The translations under genes were made by a program, and so were the position numbers. The notes under the pieces were generated by a model. The model saw only the letters and a list, made by a program, of their open reading frames with translations, had not been told where the DNA came from and did not search any database. This document shows, piece after piece, positions 1 to 7,829 of a DNA stretch of 37,170 nucleotides. This DNA is from a bacterium (lineage in GTDB: Bacteria > Armatimonadota > Zipacnadia > Zipacnadales > UBA11051): contig JAJFUB010000135.1 in assembly GCA_021372615.1 (NCBI GenBank), positions 1 to 37,170 of the forward strand. Reading direction: 5' to 3'. The first letter of the stretch is position 1; each line of letters starts with the position of its first letter.

Positions 1-41
1 CCACCCCCCCCGCGACCGGCATCTCCCCAGTTGCTGTGGGA

Positions 42-56
42 GCGGTCACCGACCGC
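42..56. repeat. short palindrome 3' of the DUF4838 gene
   Basis: Arms GCGGTC and GACCGC enclose ACC, preceded by GTGGGAGC. The element sits ten bases beyond the stop codon of the minus-strand DUF4838 gene. A similar core (GTAGGAGC followed by GTCACCGACCGC, read on the minus strand) lies beyond the creatininase-like gene near 36049-36090. The position suggests a 3'-end hairpin, but no T-run follows it. Confidence 0.6.
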
Positions 57-65
57 GACCTCTGC

Positions 66-2522
66 CTACTGCAGCCGGTGCAGGCTCACATCATCCAGGT
101 ACACATTCCCGCCCTGGAAGCTGTCCACAATCGGAATGACCAGCAGGCTCTTGACCGCCTTGCCGCCCAACTCCGCCGGGATCTCCATTGCCGCCACCAG
201 CAGCTTCCACTCCCCGGTCGTCGGGCTGATCTTGGTGCTCGCGTTCGGTAGGTTGGCGCCCTGCTCATCCCGCGGGGTGATGACGAGTTCCAGTGTGCCC
301 TTCGGCACGTCCTGGCCCGCGGGCACATACGCCCACGCCAGCGCCACATACCGCCCCGGCCCGGGGAAGGGCAGGCCGTAGACCGGTCCACCCCGGTACA
401 TGTGGTCACACAGCACACTCGTCTTGCCGGTGTGCGCCTGGTCCTGGCTCAGCACCATCTTCCCCACCGGCGGGCCGGTCTCGCCGCCCTCGGGCTTGAC
501 CCACGGGCTCCACGGCTTGATCCCGTCCTCGAAGGAGGCGTTCTGCGTCAGCACCTCCGTCTTGCCATCGGCGACGGCGAGCATGAAGCTCGCCTGCTGC
601 GCCACGAGCGGGCTGTCGGACTTCGCCAGGCTTTCCACCTTCTGCCGCACCGCCCCGCCTTTCATGACATAGTCCATGACTGCCCACAGCCCTGCCCCGC
701 CCCAGGTGTCGCCCGCCAGTGCCGCGAAGCGGTCTATCCCCAGCGGGTTCACCAACACCGGGTCCTTCGGGTACACCTCCAGCGCCAGGTGGCGCCGCCT
801 TTGCGCCATCGCCATGGCCGTGGCCGAGTCGTCGAGTGCTCTGAGCGCATCGGCCTCCGTCGCCAGCGTCGGGGGCACCGCCGCGTTCGCCAGGTACGCC
901 AGCGCCGAGGCCTCGTAGTACTGGAAGGCCTTCTCCAGCAACTCCGCCCGCGCCCGCTGCTTGGGCGTCTCGCACTTGGCGAGGCACGAGTCCAGCAGCC
1001 GCCGGCTCTCGGTGATGTCCTCCCGTTTCACGTCCGCCAGGTAGCCCGGACTGCCGAAGTTCAGGTACTGCCCGCCCTTGGAGAACCACTTGGAGTTCAG
1101 GATGTCCTGGGTCCAGAAGCGCTCCCAGATGGCGTAGTAGGCCGCCAGGTCCGGCGCGGCCTTAGGCCCGACGCAGCGGACGAACCACTCCTTGAGCAGC
1201 GTGTCCACATCCTGGTTCGGGTTCCACCACAGCCTCAGGAAGACGTACGGCTTGGGGCCCTCGCCCCAGTTGGGGTAGATCTCGGCATAGTGCGCCTTCA
1301 CGCCCTGCTGCTGCGCGTAGCGCTCATACACGCCATTGTGGTGGAACCACACCCGCGGCAGGCAATAGGGCGTGCCATAGATGTAGTCATACCACCCCAG
1401 CGTCGGGCTGGCGGCATGCCAGGCCTCCGTGGCCGCATGGCCGTCGCGCTCGACCTCCGGGTCAATCCACTTCATCCGGTCATAGGTCATGTAGGGGATC
1501 AGCCGCTCGTGCACCTTGACGTGCTGGGGCGGCGCCGCCACCTCGCTGTACGCCAGGCAGCCGAACCACTTGTCCGGGTACTGCTTCAGCACCCCGGCGA
1601 TGACCTGGTTGCACCAGTCGTAGTAGATGTCCGAGTAGTCATACATCCCCAGGAAGTTCTTCTGCTCCGGCAGGCGCGCCAGGCACTTCGGGCACCGGCA
1701 GTGCCCGCTGCTGTCGTTGACCCCCAGCGAGAACGACGGCGCCTCGGGGTGGTCCTTGAAGAACTGGCAAATCGCCTCAATCGCCACCTGCACCGTCCCC
1801 GGCTCGCTGAAGCACGGCTGCCAGCCGTGATAGTACTTGTCGGGGGGCAGGGTGCGCGTCTGCCCGTCCTTCATGGGGAAGAACTCGGGATGGGTCTTGG
1901 CATACAGCTCGGGCTTGAAGATGTTCTCGCCCAGGCTGTGATGGAAGCTCACGCGCCCGTGCATGCGGTTGCAGCGCGCCCAGTCCGCCTGCGGCGCCCC
2001 GCGCAGGCCGCTGAACAGCCGCGAGAAGAACACCGGTTGGTCCTGCAGCCTGCCCTCGCGGATGCGGATGGTCCGGGCGGCAGGCACGTCGGCCCCACTC
2101 TCCCCCGGCAGCAGCCACCGCACGCCAAGATACCGCTCGAGCAGGTCATAGACGCCGAACTCGGTGCCCCAGTCCGTCGGCCCACAGATGCTGACCGCCC
2201 GCCCCTTGGCGGTGATGACAAAGCCGTCGTCATCCAGCCCCTGGGGCAGGGAGGCGGGCCACAGCTTCGTCCGCCCGATCAGCACCAGCGGCTGCTTCGC
2301 ATCGGCCTGTAGGTCGCTCTCGGCCACGATCGGCAGCTCCGCCCCGGAGGCCTCCTTGATGATAGCCGCCAGCGTGCCGGCTACCGCCTTGAGCTGGTCC
2401 GACGCCTCCGCCGGCAGCACAATCCGCGCCAGGGGCTTCCCCTCGCGCACGAGAGTAATGTCCGCAGCGAACACACAGCCGGCGGCCAGCAGCATCACGG
2501 CCAGGAGTGCAGTCCGTCGCAT
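66..2522 (-). CDS. secreted DUF4838 protein with C-terminal carbohydrate-binding-like domain
   Basis: The 818-residue protein opens with a signal sequence (MRRTALLAVMLLAAGCVFAAD). The AAGC stretch could be a weak lipobox; cleavage after VFA is the alternative. After an N-terminal beta-rich domain of the sort found before GH20 and GH67 barrels (about 20-160), the middle matches DUF4838: a conserved GVYDLLERYLGVRW segment, then NDSSGHCRCPKC near residues 268-280 with closely spaced cysteines. The last 150 residues (NASFEDG to YLDDVSLH) look like a CBM4/9-type jelly roll. DUF4838 proteins are presumed glycan-active; substrate and chemistry are unknown. The start at 2522 is chosen over an ATG ten codons upstream because GAAGGAG lies about ten bases before it and the signal peptide then begins at residue 1. 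Its only close neighbour is the divergent TPR gene. Confidence 0.85.
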   Translation of the reverse strand: MRRTALLAVMLLAAGCVFAADITLVREGKPLARIVLPAEASDQLKAVAGTLAAIIKEASGAELPIVAESDLQADAKQPLVLIGRTKLWPASLPQGLDDDGFVITAKGRAVSICGPTDWGTEFGVYDLLERYLGVRWLLPGESGADVPAARTIRIREGRLQDQPVFFSRLFSGLRGAPQADWARCNRMHGRVSFHHSLGENIFKPELYAKTHPEFFPMKDGQTRTLPPDKYYHGWQPCFSEPGTVQVAIEAICQFFKDHPEAPSFSLGVNDSSGHCRCPKCLARLPEQKNFLGMYDYSDIYYDWCNQVIAGVLKQYPDKWFGCLAYSEVAAPPQHVKVHERLIPYMTYDRMKWIDPEVERDGHAATEAWHAASPTLGWYDYIYGTPYCLPRVWFHHNGVYERYAQQQGVKAHYAEIYPNWGEGPKPYVFLRLWWNPNQDVDTLLKEWFVRCVGPKAAPDLAAYYAIWERFWTQDILNSKWFSKGGQYLNFGSPGYLADVKREDITESRRLLDSCLAKCETPKQRARAELLEKAFQYYEASALAYLANAAVPPTLATEADALRALDDSATAMAMAQRRRHLALEVYPKDPVLVNPLGIDRFAALAGDTWGGAGLWAVMDYVMKGGAVRQKVESLAKSDSPLVAQQASFMLAVADGKTEVLTQNASFEDGIKPWSPWVKPEGGETGPPVGKMVLSQDQAHTGKTSVLCDHMYRGGPVYGLPFPGPGRYVALAWAYVPAGQDVPKGTLELVITPRDEQGANLPNASTKISPTTGEWKLLVAAMEIPAELGGKAVKSLLVIPIVDSFQGGNVYLDDVSLHRLQ

Positions 2523-2599
2523 GGCAGGCTCATCTCCTTCGGATGCCCCCATGGATGCAGCGTCACGGGGGGAGGTTTCGCTCCGGCGCAGGCCCGACC

Positions 2600-2639
2600 T
2601 GCGTAGCCATACCTACTCAGGATGATGTACCGCTACGCA
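2600..2639. promoter_or_regulatory. dyad symmetry in divergent promoter region
   Basis: Perfect 8-bp inverted half-sites TGCGTAGC (2600-2607) and GCTACGCA (2632-2639) are 24 bases apart. They lie in the intergenic region between the divergent DUF4838 and TPR genes and end one base before the -35 element proposed for the TPR gene. The geometry suits an operator read by a dimer, or a long-loop hairpin. Function is inferred from position only. Confidence 0.35.
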
Positions 2640-2668
2640 TTGCACCGTGACACGTTTGGTGCTATATT
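2640..2668 (+). promoter_or_regulatory. candidate sigma70-type promoter for the TPR gene
   Basis: TTGCAC (2640-2645) and TATATT (2663-2668) are separated by 17 bases. The -10 matches the consensus at five of six positions, the -35 at only three. It is AT-rich against a GC-rich background, and the start codon is 48 bases downstream, after a strong GGGAGGAAG ribosome binding site. Confidence 0.5.
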
Positions 2669-2716
2669 CGCGCGCGTCCCGCCGCACATGCTCCACCACA
2701 CGGGAGGAAGATTCCC

Positions 2717-4942
2717 ATGCATCGCCTCAGTCATGTGTTTGGCCTCACGCTGTTGTTGGGTGTGGTTAGTCTTGCGGGGGCGCAGGACGCCGACTTGCCG
2801 TGGCGTTCGCGGGACTGCAACGTCCATTGGAGCGGCTGCAACTGGATGTGGCTCAACACCCACATCCAGGCCTGGCTCACCGGTCCGGACGGCAACGACC
2901 CGGGCCCTGACGGCGCCAGTCACTTCAAAGTGCAGAACGACTCGAAGTACCCGTGCTACGTCTCCGGCACGGCCATCGGCATCGGCAGCGGGAGCGCCGC
3001 CGGCCTGGTCGAGGCGGGCCGCACCCGCCTGATCTCCCTGGCCATCCCCCACGACAAGGACCACCCGATTACGCTGATTACCGTCAGCTTCAAGTGGGTG
3101 GACGAGGCCGCCGCCGAGGAGGCCGCGCGCAGACGCGCCGAGGAGGAACGCAAACGCCAGGAAGAGGAGCAGAAGCGCCAGGAAGAGGAGAAGAAGAAGG
3201 CTGAGGAGCAGCGCCAGCGCCAGGCCGAGGAGGCCCGGCGGCAGGCCGCGGCCGCGGCCCAACAGCAGGCCCAACAGGCGGCGGCCCAACGCGCGCAGCA
3301 GACTGAGACAGTCCGCCAGATACTCCTGCAGTCCCAACAGCGCCTCCAGAACATCAACCAGGGCGCCGAGGCCATCGCCCAGCTCATCACCGGCTACAAC
3401 CCCAACCGCCGGCTGACCGAAGCCGAGTGGAAGGACAGGATGCAGCGCGGCTACCAGGCGAACGACCTGCGCGCGGAGGGAGACTACCTCTACGAGATCG
3501 GCTGCCTCGACGCCGCGATGGCGCAGTACAACGCGGCCCTGGCCCTACGGGATGACCATGATGACTCCTACTTCGGCAGAGGGCGTGTCCTGTACGACCG
3601 CGGTGAATATGACGAAGCCATCGCGCAGTTCACAGCGGCGCTCAAGGCGTGCAGGTACCCCACCGGTCAGGTTGAGTACTACTGCTGGCGGGCCAGGAGC
3701 TACCTGCAGAAGGGGGACTTCGGCAAGTGCCTCACCGACTGCGGCAAGGTCATCAAGCTGGACGCCAAGAACGAGTACCACCGGCTGCCGGAAGCCTACA
3801 GCTTGCGTGGCACAGCCTATGCACTGCAGGGCAAGCCTGACCTGGCCCTCAAGGACCACGACCAGGCAGTCCAGATGCGACCCACGCAGGAGATCCGCCT
3901 CCGGCGCGCCCGGCACTACATTAGCGTCGCCCGCTACGCCGACGCGATTGCCGACTGCTCCGCACCCATCGCGGAGTGTCTTGACAGCAAGGACCTCGAC
4001 GAGGTCCCCCACGAGGTGGCGGACGCCTACTACACGCGGGGTGTGGCGCGACTGCTGGCCGGTGACGCCACCGAGGCCAAGCGGGATGCGCAGCGCAGCC
4101 GGCAGTACGGTGTCGCCGATGACTGGTATGATCTGTACCAGAAAGTCGGCCTCCCGAGCGCGCCCGACCAGGCCCAGGCCGAGGCGCTCATCCGACTCGG
4201 CGGGCGCCTCTACGACAACGGTTTCCGGAACAACGACCGGGATAAGGCGCCGGCGCTGTTCGCCAAGGCGGCGGAGCTGTGCCCGACCAGCGCCCTGCCC
4301 CGTCTGTGCCATGCGCGCAGCATGATCACCCTCGACTGGGACCAGCACTACGCCGATTATGACGCCGCGGTGCGGGCCGATCCCGACTGCGCGCTGGCCC
4401 GGCTGCTGCGCGGGAGGGAGATCTGCGGTACCGAGCGCTGGTCAGAGGGGATCGCGGACCTCACGCGCGCCATGGAACTCGACCCGGAGCTGGCCTCGAG
4501 TGCGACCTACTGCACGAGGGCGAGTGCCTGGAGGTCTCGCGGCAACCTGGACGCGGCCGTTGACGACTACACGGCCGCCCTGCGGCTCGATGCCACGAGC
4601 ATTGATGCGTACTTCGGCCGCGGCGAGGCGCTCCGGCAGAAGGGCAGCATGGAAGCGGCGCTCAGCGATCTGAACGAGGCGATCCGTCTGGCCCCCAAGC
4701 ACGACTGGGCCCTGGCCTCACGCGGGGCCGTGTACCTGGCGAAGGGCGATACCGCCCACGCCCTGGCTGACCTGAACGAGGCCATCCGACTGCGCCCCAA
4801 GTACCCGTGGGCCCAGTATGTCCGCGCCGCCGTGTACCTGCGCCAGGGCGACCAAACGGCTGCCCGCGCGGACGCCATGGCCGCCAAGCAGCAGCGCTAC
4901 ACCAGCGACTGGCTGCAGGTGTATCAGACCCTCGGCCTGTAG
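2717..4942 (+). CDS. secreted tetratricopeptide-repeat protein with coiled coil
   Basis: A 741-residue protein with a signal peptide (MHRLSHVFGLTLLLGVVSLAGA, likely cut before QD). Residues 23-115 form a small Trp- and Cys-containing domain that I do not recognise. Residues about 118-205 are a highly charged Glu/Arg/Lys/Gln segment, probably a long coiled coil, grading into an Ala/Gln-rich stretch. From about 255 to the end are TPR units (for example GEYDEAIAQFTAALK, GNLDAAVDDYTAALRLD, GDTAHALADLNEAIRLRP), including two near-identical units at the end. GGGAGGAAG six bases before the ATG supports the start. TPR arrays mediate protein-protein contacts; with the signal peptide this one is probably a periplasmic scaffold. 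Partners are unknown. It stands alone between a divergent gene and a convergent one. Confidence 0.85.
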   Translation: MHRLSHVFGLTLLLGVVSLAGAQDADLPWRSRDCNVHWSGCNWMWLNTHIQAWLTGPDGNDPGPDGASHFKVQNDSKYPCYVSGTAIGIGSGSAAGLVEAGRTRLISLAIPHDKDHPITLITVSFKWVDEAAAEEAARRRAEEERKRQEEEQKRQEEEKKKAEEQRQRQAEEARRQAAAAAQQQAQQAAAQRAQQTETVRQILLQSQQRLQNINQGAEAIAQLITGYNPNRRLTEAEWKDRMQRGYQANDLRAEGDYLYEIGCLDAAMAQYNAALALRDDHDDSYFGRGRVLYDRGEYDEAIAQFTAALKACRYPTGQVEYYCWRARSYLQKGDFGKCLTDCGKVIKLDAKNEYHRLPEAYSLRGTAYALQGKPDLALKDHDQAVQMRPTQEIRLRRARHYISVARYADAIADCSAPIAECLDSKDLDEVPHEVADAYYTRGVARLLAGDATEAKRDAQRSRQYGVADDWYDLYQKVGLPSAPDQAQAEALIRLGGRLYDNGFRNNDRDKAPALFAKAAELCPTSALPRLCHARSMITLDWDQHYADYDAAVRADPDCALARLLRGREICGTERWSEGIADLTRAMELDPELASSATYCTRASAWRSRGNLDAAVDDYTAALRLDATSIDAYFGRGEALRQKGSMEAALSDLNEAIRLAPKHDWALASRGAVYLAKGDTAHALADLNEAIRLRPKYPWAQYVRAAVYLRQGDQTAARADAMAAKQQRYTSDWLQVYQTLGL

Positions 4943-4969
4943 CCCCCACCTTCCTCCCCCGGACACGCG

Positions 4970-4999
4970 AGAGCGGCCGTCATCCCTGACGGCCGCTCT
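4970..4999. terminator. bidirectional hairpin between convergent genes
   Basis: A perfect 12-bp stem (AGAGCGGCCGTC and GACGGCCGCTCT) encloses a six-base loop, midway between the stop of the TPR gene and the stop of the convergent phosphate transporter gene. The following bases are only weakly T-rich, so termination may be factor-assisted. The position strongly suggests a shared terminator. Confidence 0.75.
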
Positions 5000-5011
5000 G
5001 TCGTCTCCGCC

Positions 5012-6055
5012 TCACTGCAGCCCCTGGTACCCTAACGACGCCATGACCCAGTAGGCCAGCATCGCCAGGCCCGCCGAGGCCGGGATCGTCAGCACCCACG
5101 CCGTGACGATGTTCCCCGCCACCTTCCACCGCACCGAACTCAGCCGCCGCGACGAGCCCACCCCCATGATCGAGGAGGAGATCACGTGCGTCGTGCTGAT
5201 GGGCGCGCCCACGTGTGTCGCCGTCTGGATCACCAGCGCCGCGGCTGTCTCGGCGGCGAAGCCGTGGATGAACTTGAGTTCCATCACGTTGCGGCCAATG
5301 GTCTTGATGATCCGCCAGCCGCCGAAGGCCGTCCCCAGCGCCATGGCGCCGGCACAGGCGATCTTGACCCATGTCGGGATGTGGAAGCTGGAGATGAAGC
5401 CGCCCGACAGCAGCGCCATGCTGATGATGCCCATGGACTTCTGCGCATCGTTGCCCCCGTGGCTGAAGGCCATGAAAGCGGCGGACCCCACCTGCAGGTA
5501 CCGGAACCAGTGGTTCAGCTTGTAGGGCGTCGCGCGGCGGAACAGCCACAGCAACAGCACCATGATGAAGAAGCCGCCGATGTACCCGGCAATCGGCGAC
5601 AGGACCAACGCGATCACGATCTTCTCCAGGCCCGCCGGCTTGAACACCCCGTAGTGCAGGCTCCACGTGAGGGTGCCGTCGGCCTGCAGCCAGCGGAACT
5701 GCGACAGCCCGGCCGCCCCGATGACCCCGCCGATCAGCGCGTGGGAGGAGCTGCTGGGCAGGCCGTAGTACCAGGTGATCAGGTTCCAGGCGATGGCCCC
5801 GATCAGGGCCGCGAGCACCACCCCGTGCGTGATGGCCGCCGGGTCCACGATCCCCCTCCCGATCGTCCCGGCCACCGCCTCGGACACGAAGGCCCCCGCG
5901 AAGTTCAGCACCGCCGCCATCAGGATGGCCGCCGGAATGGTCAGCGCCTTCGTCAGGACTGAGGTCGCGATCGCGTTGGCGGTGTCGTGGAAGCCGTTGA
6001 TGAAGTCGAAAGCCAGTGCCGCCACGACAATGGCGATCAACAGCGGATCAAGCAT
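5012..6055 (-). CDS. pit: PiT-family inorganic phosphate transporter
   Basis: The 347-residue membrane protein carries the duplicated signatures of the PiT family: FINGFHDTANAIATSV near residues 18-33, GLPSSSSHALIGG near 98-110, and in the second half AFSHGGNDAQKSMGIIS and PISTTHVISS. Hydrophobic segments fill both halves. PiT proteins import phosphate, usually as a metal-phosphate complex, with protons or sodium. The start at 6055 (MLDPLLIAIVV) is preferred over a longer reading because it overlaps the upstream DUF47 gene by eight bases (ATGCTTGA), giving translational coupling. DUF47 plus PiT is a widely conserved pair, so phosphate is the likely substrate. Confidence 0.93.
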   Translation of the reverse strand: MLDPLLIAIVVAALAFDFINGFHDTANAIATSVLTKALTIPAAILMAAVLNFAGAFVSEAVAGTIGRGIVDPAAITHGVVLAALIGAIAWNLITWYYGLPSSSSHALIGGVIGAAGLSQFRWLQADGTLTWSLHYGVFKPAGLEKIVIALVLSPIAGYIGGFFIMVLLLWLFRRATPYKLNHWFRYLQVGSAAFMAFSHGGNDAQKSMGIISMALLSGGFISSFHIPTWVKIACAGAMALGTAFGGWRIIKTIGRNVMELKFIHGFAAETAAALVIQTATHVGAPISTTHVISSSIMGVGSSRRLSSVRWKVAGNIVTAWVLTIPASAGLAMLAYWVMASLGYQGLQ

Positions 6056-6722
6056 TCTTGACCACCACGGCCTCGACGAGGTTCGCCGCATCCTCGCAGG
6101 TGTCCAGCGCCTCCTCCATCATCTCGTAGATATCCTTCCACTTGATGATGTCGCGCGCGTCGGGCGTCTCGCGGAACAGCGCGCCGAGCGCCTCCTTCAG
6201 CAGCGCGTCGCCCCGGTTCTCCAGCTCGTTGATCGTGGCGCAGTAATGGCTGCTGCCCGGCTGCAGGGCGTGCAGGGCGTGCATGTTGTCGCGCAGCACC
6301 GTCGTCGCCTGCAGCAGCAGGTCGGCAATCTTCTGGCAGTACGCCGTCGGCTCCTTGATGTCGTAGGTGCGGAAGCGGTCAATCACGCCCTTGACGTGGT
6401 CCGCGACATCATCCAGCCGCTCGGCCAACCGGTAGATGTCCTCACGGTCCAGCATCATCGGCGTAACAAAGGTGGTATTCAACCGCTCCACAATGCCGTG
6501 CACGACCTCATCGCTGGCGTGCTCGACCTCGTCAATCTTGCCGATGGCGTACGGCATCCGCTGGAAGTTGTCCACCACTTCCTTCAGGGTTGCGGCCGCC
6601 TCCAGCGCATGGTCGCTCAGCTCCTGGAACAGCGCGAAGAAGTCCTCTTCCTTGGGCATGAAGGCGCCGAGCACCCGCTGGAAGCCGGCCAGGGGGCGGC
6701 GCTTGGACGGGGGTTGGGGCAT
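6048..6722 (-). CDS. DUF47 / PhoU-like phosphate transport regulator
   Basis: This 224-residue, mostly helical protein belongs to the DUF47 (TIGR00153) family. Recognisable segments are FALFQELSDHALEAAATLKEVV near the N-terminus, VEHASDEVVHGIVERLNTTF, then TPMMLDREDIYRLAERLDDVADHVKG. The family is structurally related to PhoU, and its genes precede PiT transporter genes in many bacteria, where the protein is thought to regulate or assist transport. It probably acts at the cytoplasmic face of the membrane. AAGGAG lies 11 bases before the start. Its last codons overlap the start of the PiT gene. The pair is the whole operon: the next gene upstream is on the other strand. Confidence 0.9.
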   Translation of the reverse strand: MPQPPSKRRPLAGFQRVLGAFMPKEEDFFALFQELSDHALEAAATLKEVVDNFQRMPYAIGKIDEVEHASDEVVHGIVERLNTTFVTPMMLDREDIYRLAERLDDVADHVKGVIDRFRTYDIKEPTAYCQKIADLLLQATTVLRDNMHALHALQPGSSHYCATINELENRGDALLKEALGALFRETPDARDIIKWKDIYEMMEEALDTCEDAANLVEAVVVKNA

Positions 6723-6772
6723 CGAGGGAACAGCTCCTTAACAGTAGGCTAGTCTGGCCCTAACAATGGATT

Positions 6773-6801
6773 ATTCTACCTCAGAACCGGGGAGAGCGAA
6801 A
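6773..6801 (-). promoter_or_regulatory. weak candidate promoter for the DUF47-pit pair
   Basis: Read on the minus strand, TAGAAT (6773-6778) lies 17 bases downstream of TTTCGC (6796-6801) and about 50 bases before the DUF47 start. The -10 is good, the -35 poor. It is the only clearly AT-rich spot in the region. Confidence 0.3.
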
Positions 6802-6820
6802 AGGCCCTTCTCGGCCCGGC

Positions 6821-6890
6821 CGTTGGAGCGCGGCTCTCCAGAGCCGCAGCCGTTGGCCGTAGGAGCGCCGGCTTCCAGCCGGCAGCCGTT
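6821..6890. repeat. two tandem mini-palindromes with shared flanks and different stems
   Basis: Two consecutive units of about 35 bases. Unit 1 has stem GCGGCTC/GAGCCGC with loop TCCA. Unit 2 has stem GCCGGCT/AGCCGGC with loop TCC. Both are preceded by CGTTGGAGCG or CGTAGGAGCG and followed by CAGCCGTTG. The flanks are shared while the arms differ yet stay complementary. The pair lies between the divergent DUF47 gene and the methyltransferase and may run into the first codons of the latter. Related copies occur inside hypF. Confidence 0.75.
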
Positions 6891-6893
6891 GCC

Positions 6894-7829
6894 GTGCCCC
6901 GGAGAAGGGCCTCGCCCGCACCGGCGCGAATAGACCCCTCGGTGAGGCCCTTGGCGCGCAAAGAATGGCGAGACAAGAACAAGCTCAACGACCTGAGCAC
7001 CCGTGACTGGCTCCTGTTCCAAAAGAGCTGGTTCGTCCACAACCCCCCGCCGCGGCAGAAGGGCGTCCTGCGCCACCCGGCCAAGTTCCCCGAGACGATG
7101 ATCGAGGAGTTCATCCGCTTCTTCACCAAGGCCGGGCAGGTCGTCCTGGACCCCATGGCCGGCACCGGCAGCACGATCATCGCCGCCGCCCGCACCGGCC
7201 GCATCGGCATCGGGGTGGAGTTGCAGGACCAATACGCACAGATCGCCCGCGAATGGCTGGCGGAGGAGCTCTGTAGGGCGGGGGCTTGTACCCCGCCTGC
7301 CGATAGCGGTGTCGAGGCATCGGGCGGGGTACAAGCCCCCGCCCTACAGTCCCGCATCATCACCGGCGACGCCCTCCGCCTCGGCCGCCTCAAGCTCCCG
7401 CCGGTTGACTACTGCATCACCTCCCCCCCATACTGGGACATGCTCCGTCGCCAGGGCTTCGAGACCCAGCAGAAGCGCGCCGCAGCGGACGATCTGGACA
7501 TGTACTACTCCGACGACGAGGCCGACCTGGGTAACATCGCCGACTACGACCACTTCCTGCGCCTGCTGCTGCGGGTCTACCGCCAGGTGGCGAAGGTGCT
7601 GCGGCCCGGGGCCTACCTGACCGTCATCGTCAAGAACGTGAAGAAGGGCGGCACGATCTACCCGCTGGCCTGGGACCTGGGCCGGGGCCTCGGCCGCTTC
7701 CTGACGCTCAAGGACGAGAAGATCTGGTGCCAGGACAACCAGCGCCTCGCGCCCTACGGCATGGGCAACGCCTGGGTGTCCAACACGATGCACCACTACT
7801 GCCTGAACTTCCGGAAGGACCAGCCATGA
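6894..7829 (+). CDS. site-specific DNA methyltransferase, probably N4-cytosine type
   Basis: A 311-residue protein of the N6_N4_Mtase fold (PF01555). The AdoMet-binding motif is DPMAGTGST at residues 86-94, preceded by the conserved HPAKFPETMIEEFIRFF; the catalytic motif is TSPPYW at 176-181, where Ser-Pro-Pro-Tyr points to N4-cytosine methylation. The C-terminal LAWDLGRGLGRF and IWCQDN segments agree with the family. No restriction endonuclease is adjacent, so it looks like an orphan enzyme. Residues 127-152 are encoded by a perfect inverted repeat described separately; the usual family sequence seems to resume at IITGDA. The start is uncertain: GTG at 6894 falls in a repeat, and GTG at 6942 is an alternative without a clear ribosome binding site. 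Its stop overlaps the next gene (ATGA). Confidence 0.85.
   Translation: MPRRRASPAPARIDPSVRPLARKEWRDKNKLNDLSTRDWLLFQKSWFVHNPPPRQKGVLRHPAKFPETMIEEFIRFFTKAGQVVLDPMAGTGSTIIAAARTGRIGIGVELQDQYAQIAREWLAEELCRAGACTPPADSGVEASGGVQAPALQSRIITGDALRLGRLKLPPVDYCITSPPYWDMLRRQGFETQQKRAAADDLDMYYSDDEADLGNIADYDHFLRLLLRVYRQVAKVLRPGAYLTVIVKNVKKGGTIYPLAWDLGRGLGRFLTLKDEKIWCQDNQRLAPYGMGNAWVSNTMHHYCLNFRKDQP
7271..7349. repeat. 79-bp perfect inverted repeat inside the methyltransferase gene
   Basis: The 27-base arms 7271-7297 and 7323-7349 are perfect reverse complements, separated by 25 bases. The left arm starts CTGTAGGGCGGGGGCTTG. The element is read through in frame as a 26-residue peptide (RAGACTPP to VQAPALQ) between the AdoMet-binding region and the catalytic motif. 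It could form a very stable hairpin in DNA or mRNA. Confidence 0.9.

Noticed and set aside
402-2312. Long plus-strand open frame (636 codons) opposite the DUF4838 gene.
   Set aside because: Its translation is biased Arg/Leu/Val/His without domain motifs. It is the antisense shadow of a real gene in high-GC DNA.
7271-7349. Inverted repeat considered as the ends of an insertion sequence.
   Set aside because: Only 25 bases lie between the arms, with no transposase and no visible target duplication. It is a mini-palindrome, not an IS.
7271-7349. The methyltransferase considered a pseudogene because of the repeat.
   Set aside because: The frame stays open, both catalytic motifs and the C-terminal family blocks are intact, and the start of the next gene still overlaps its stop.
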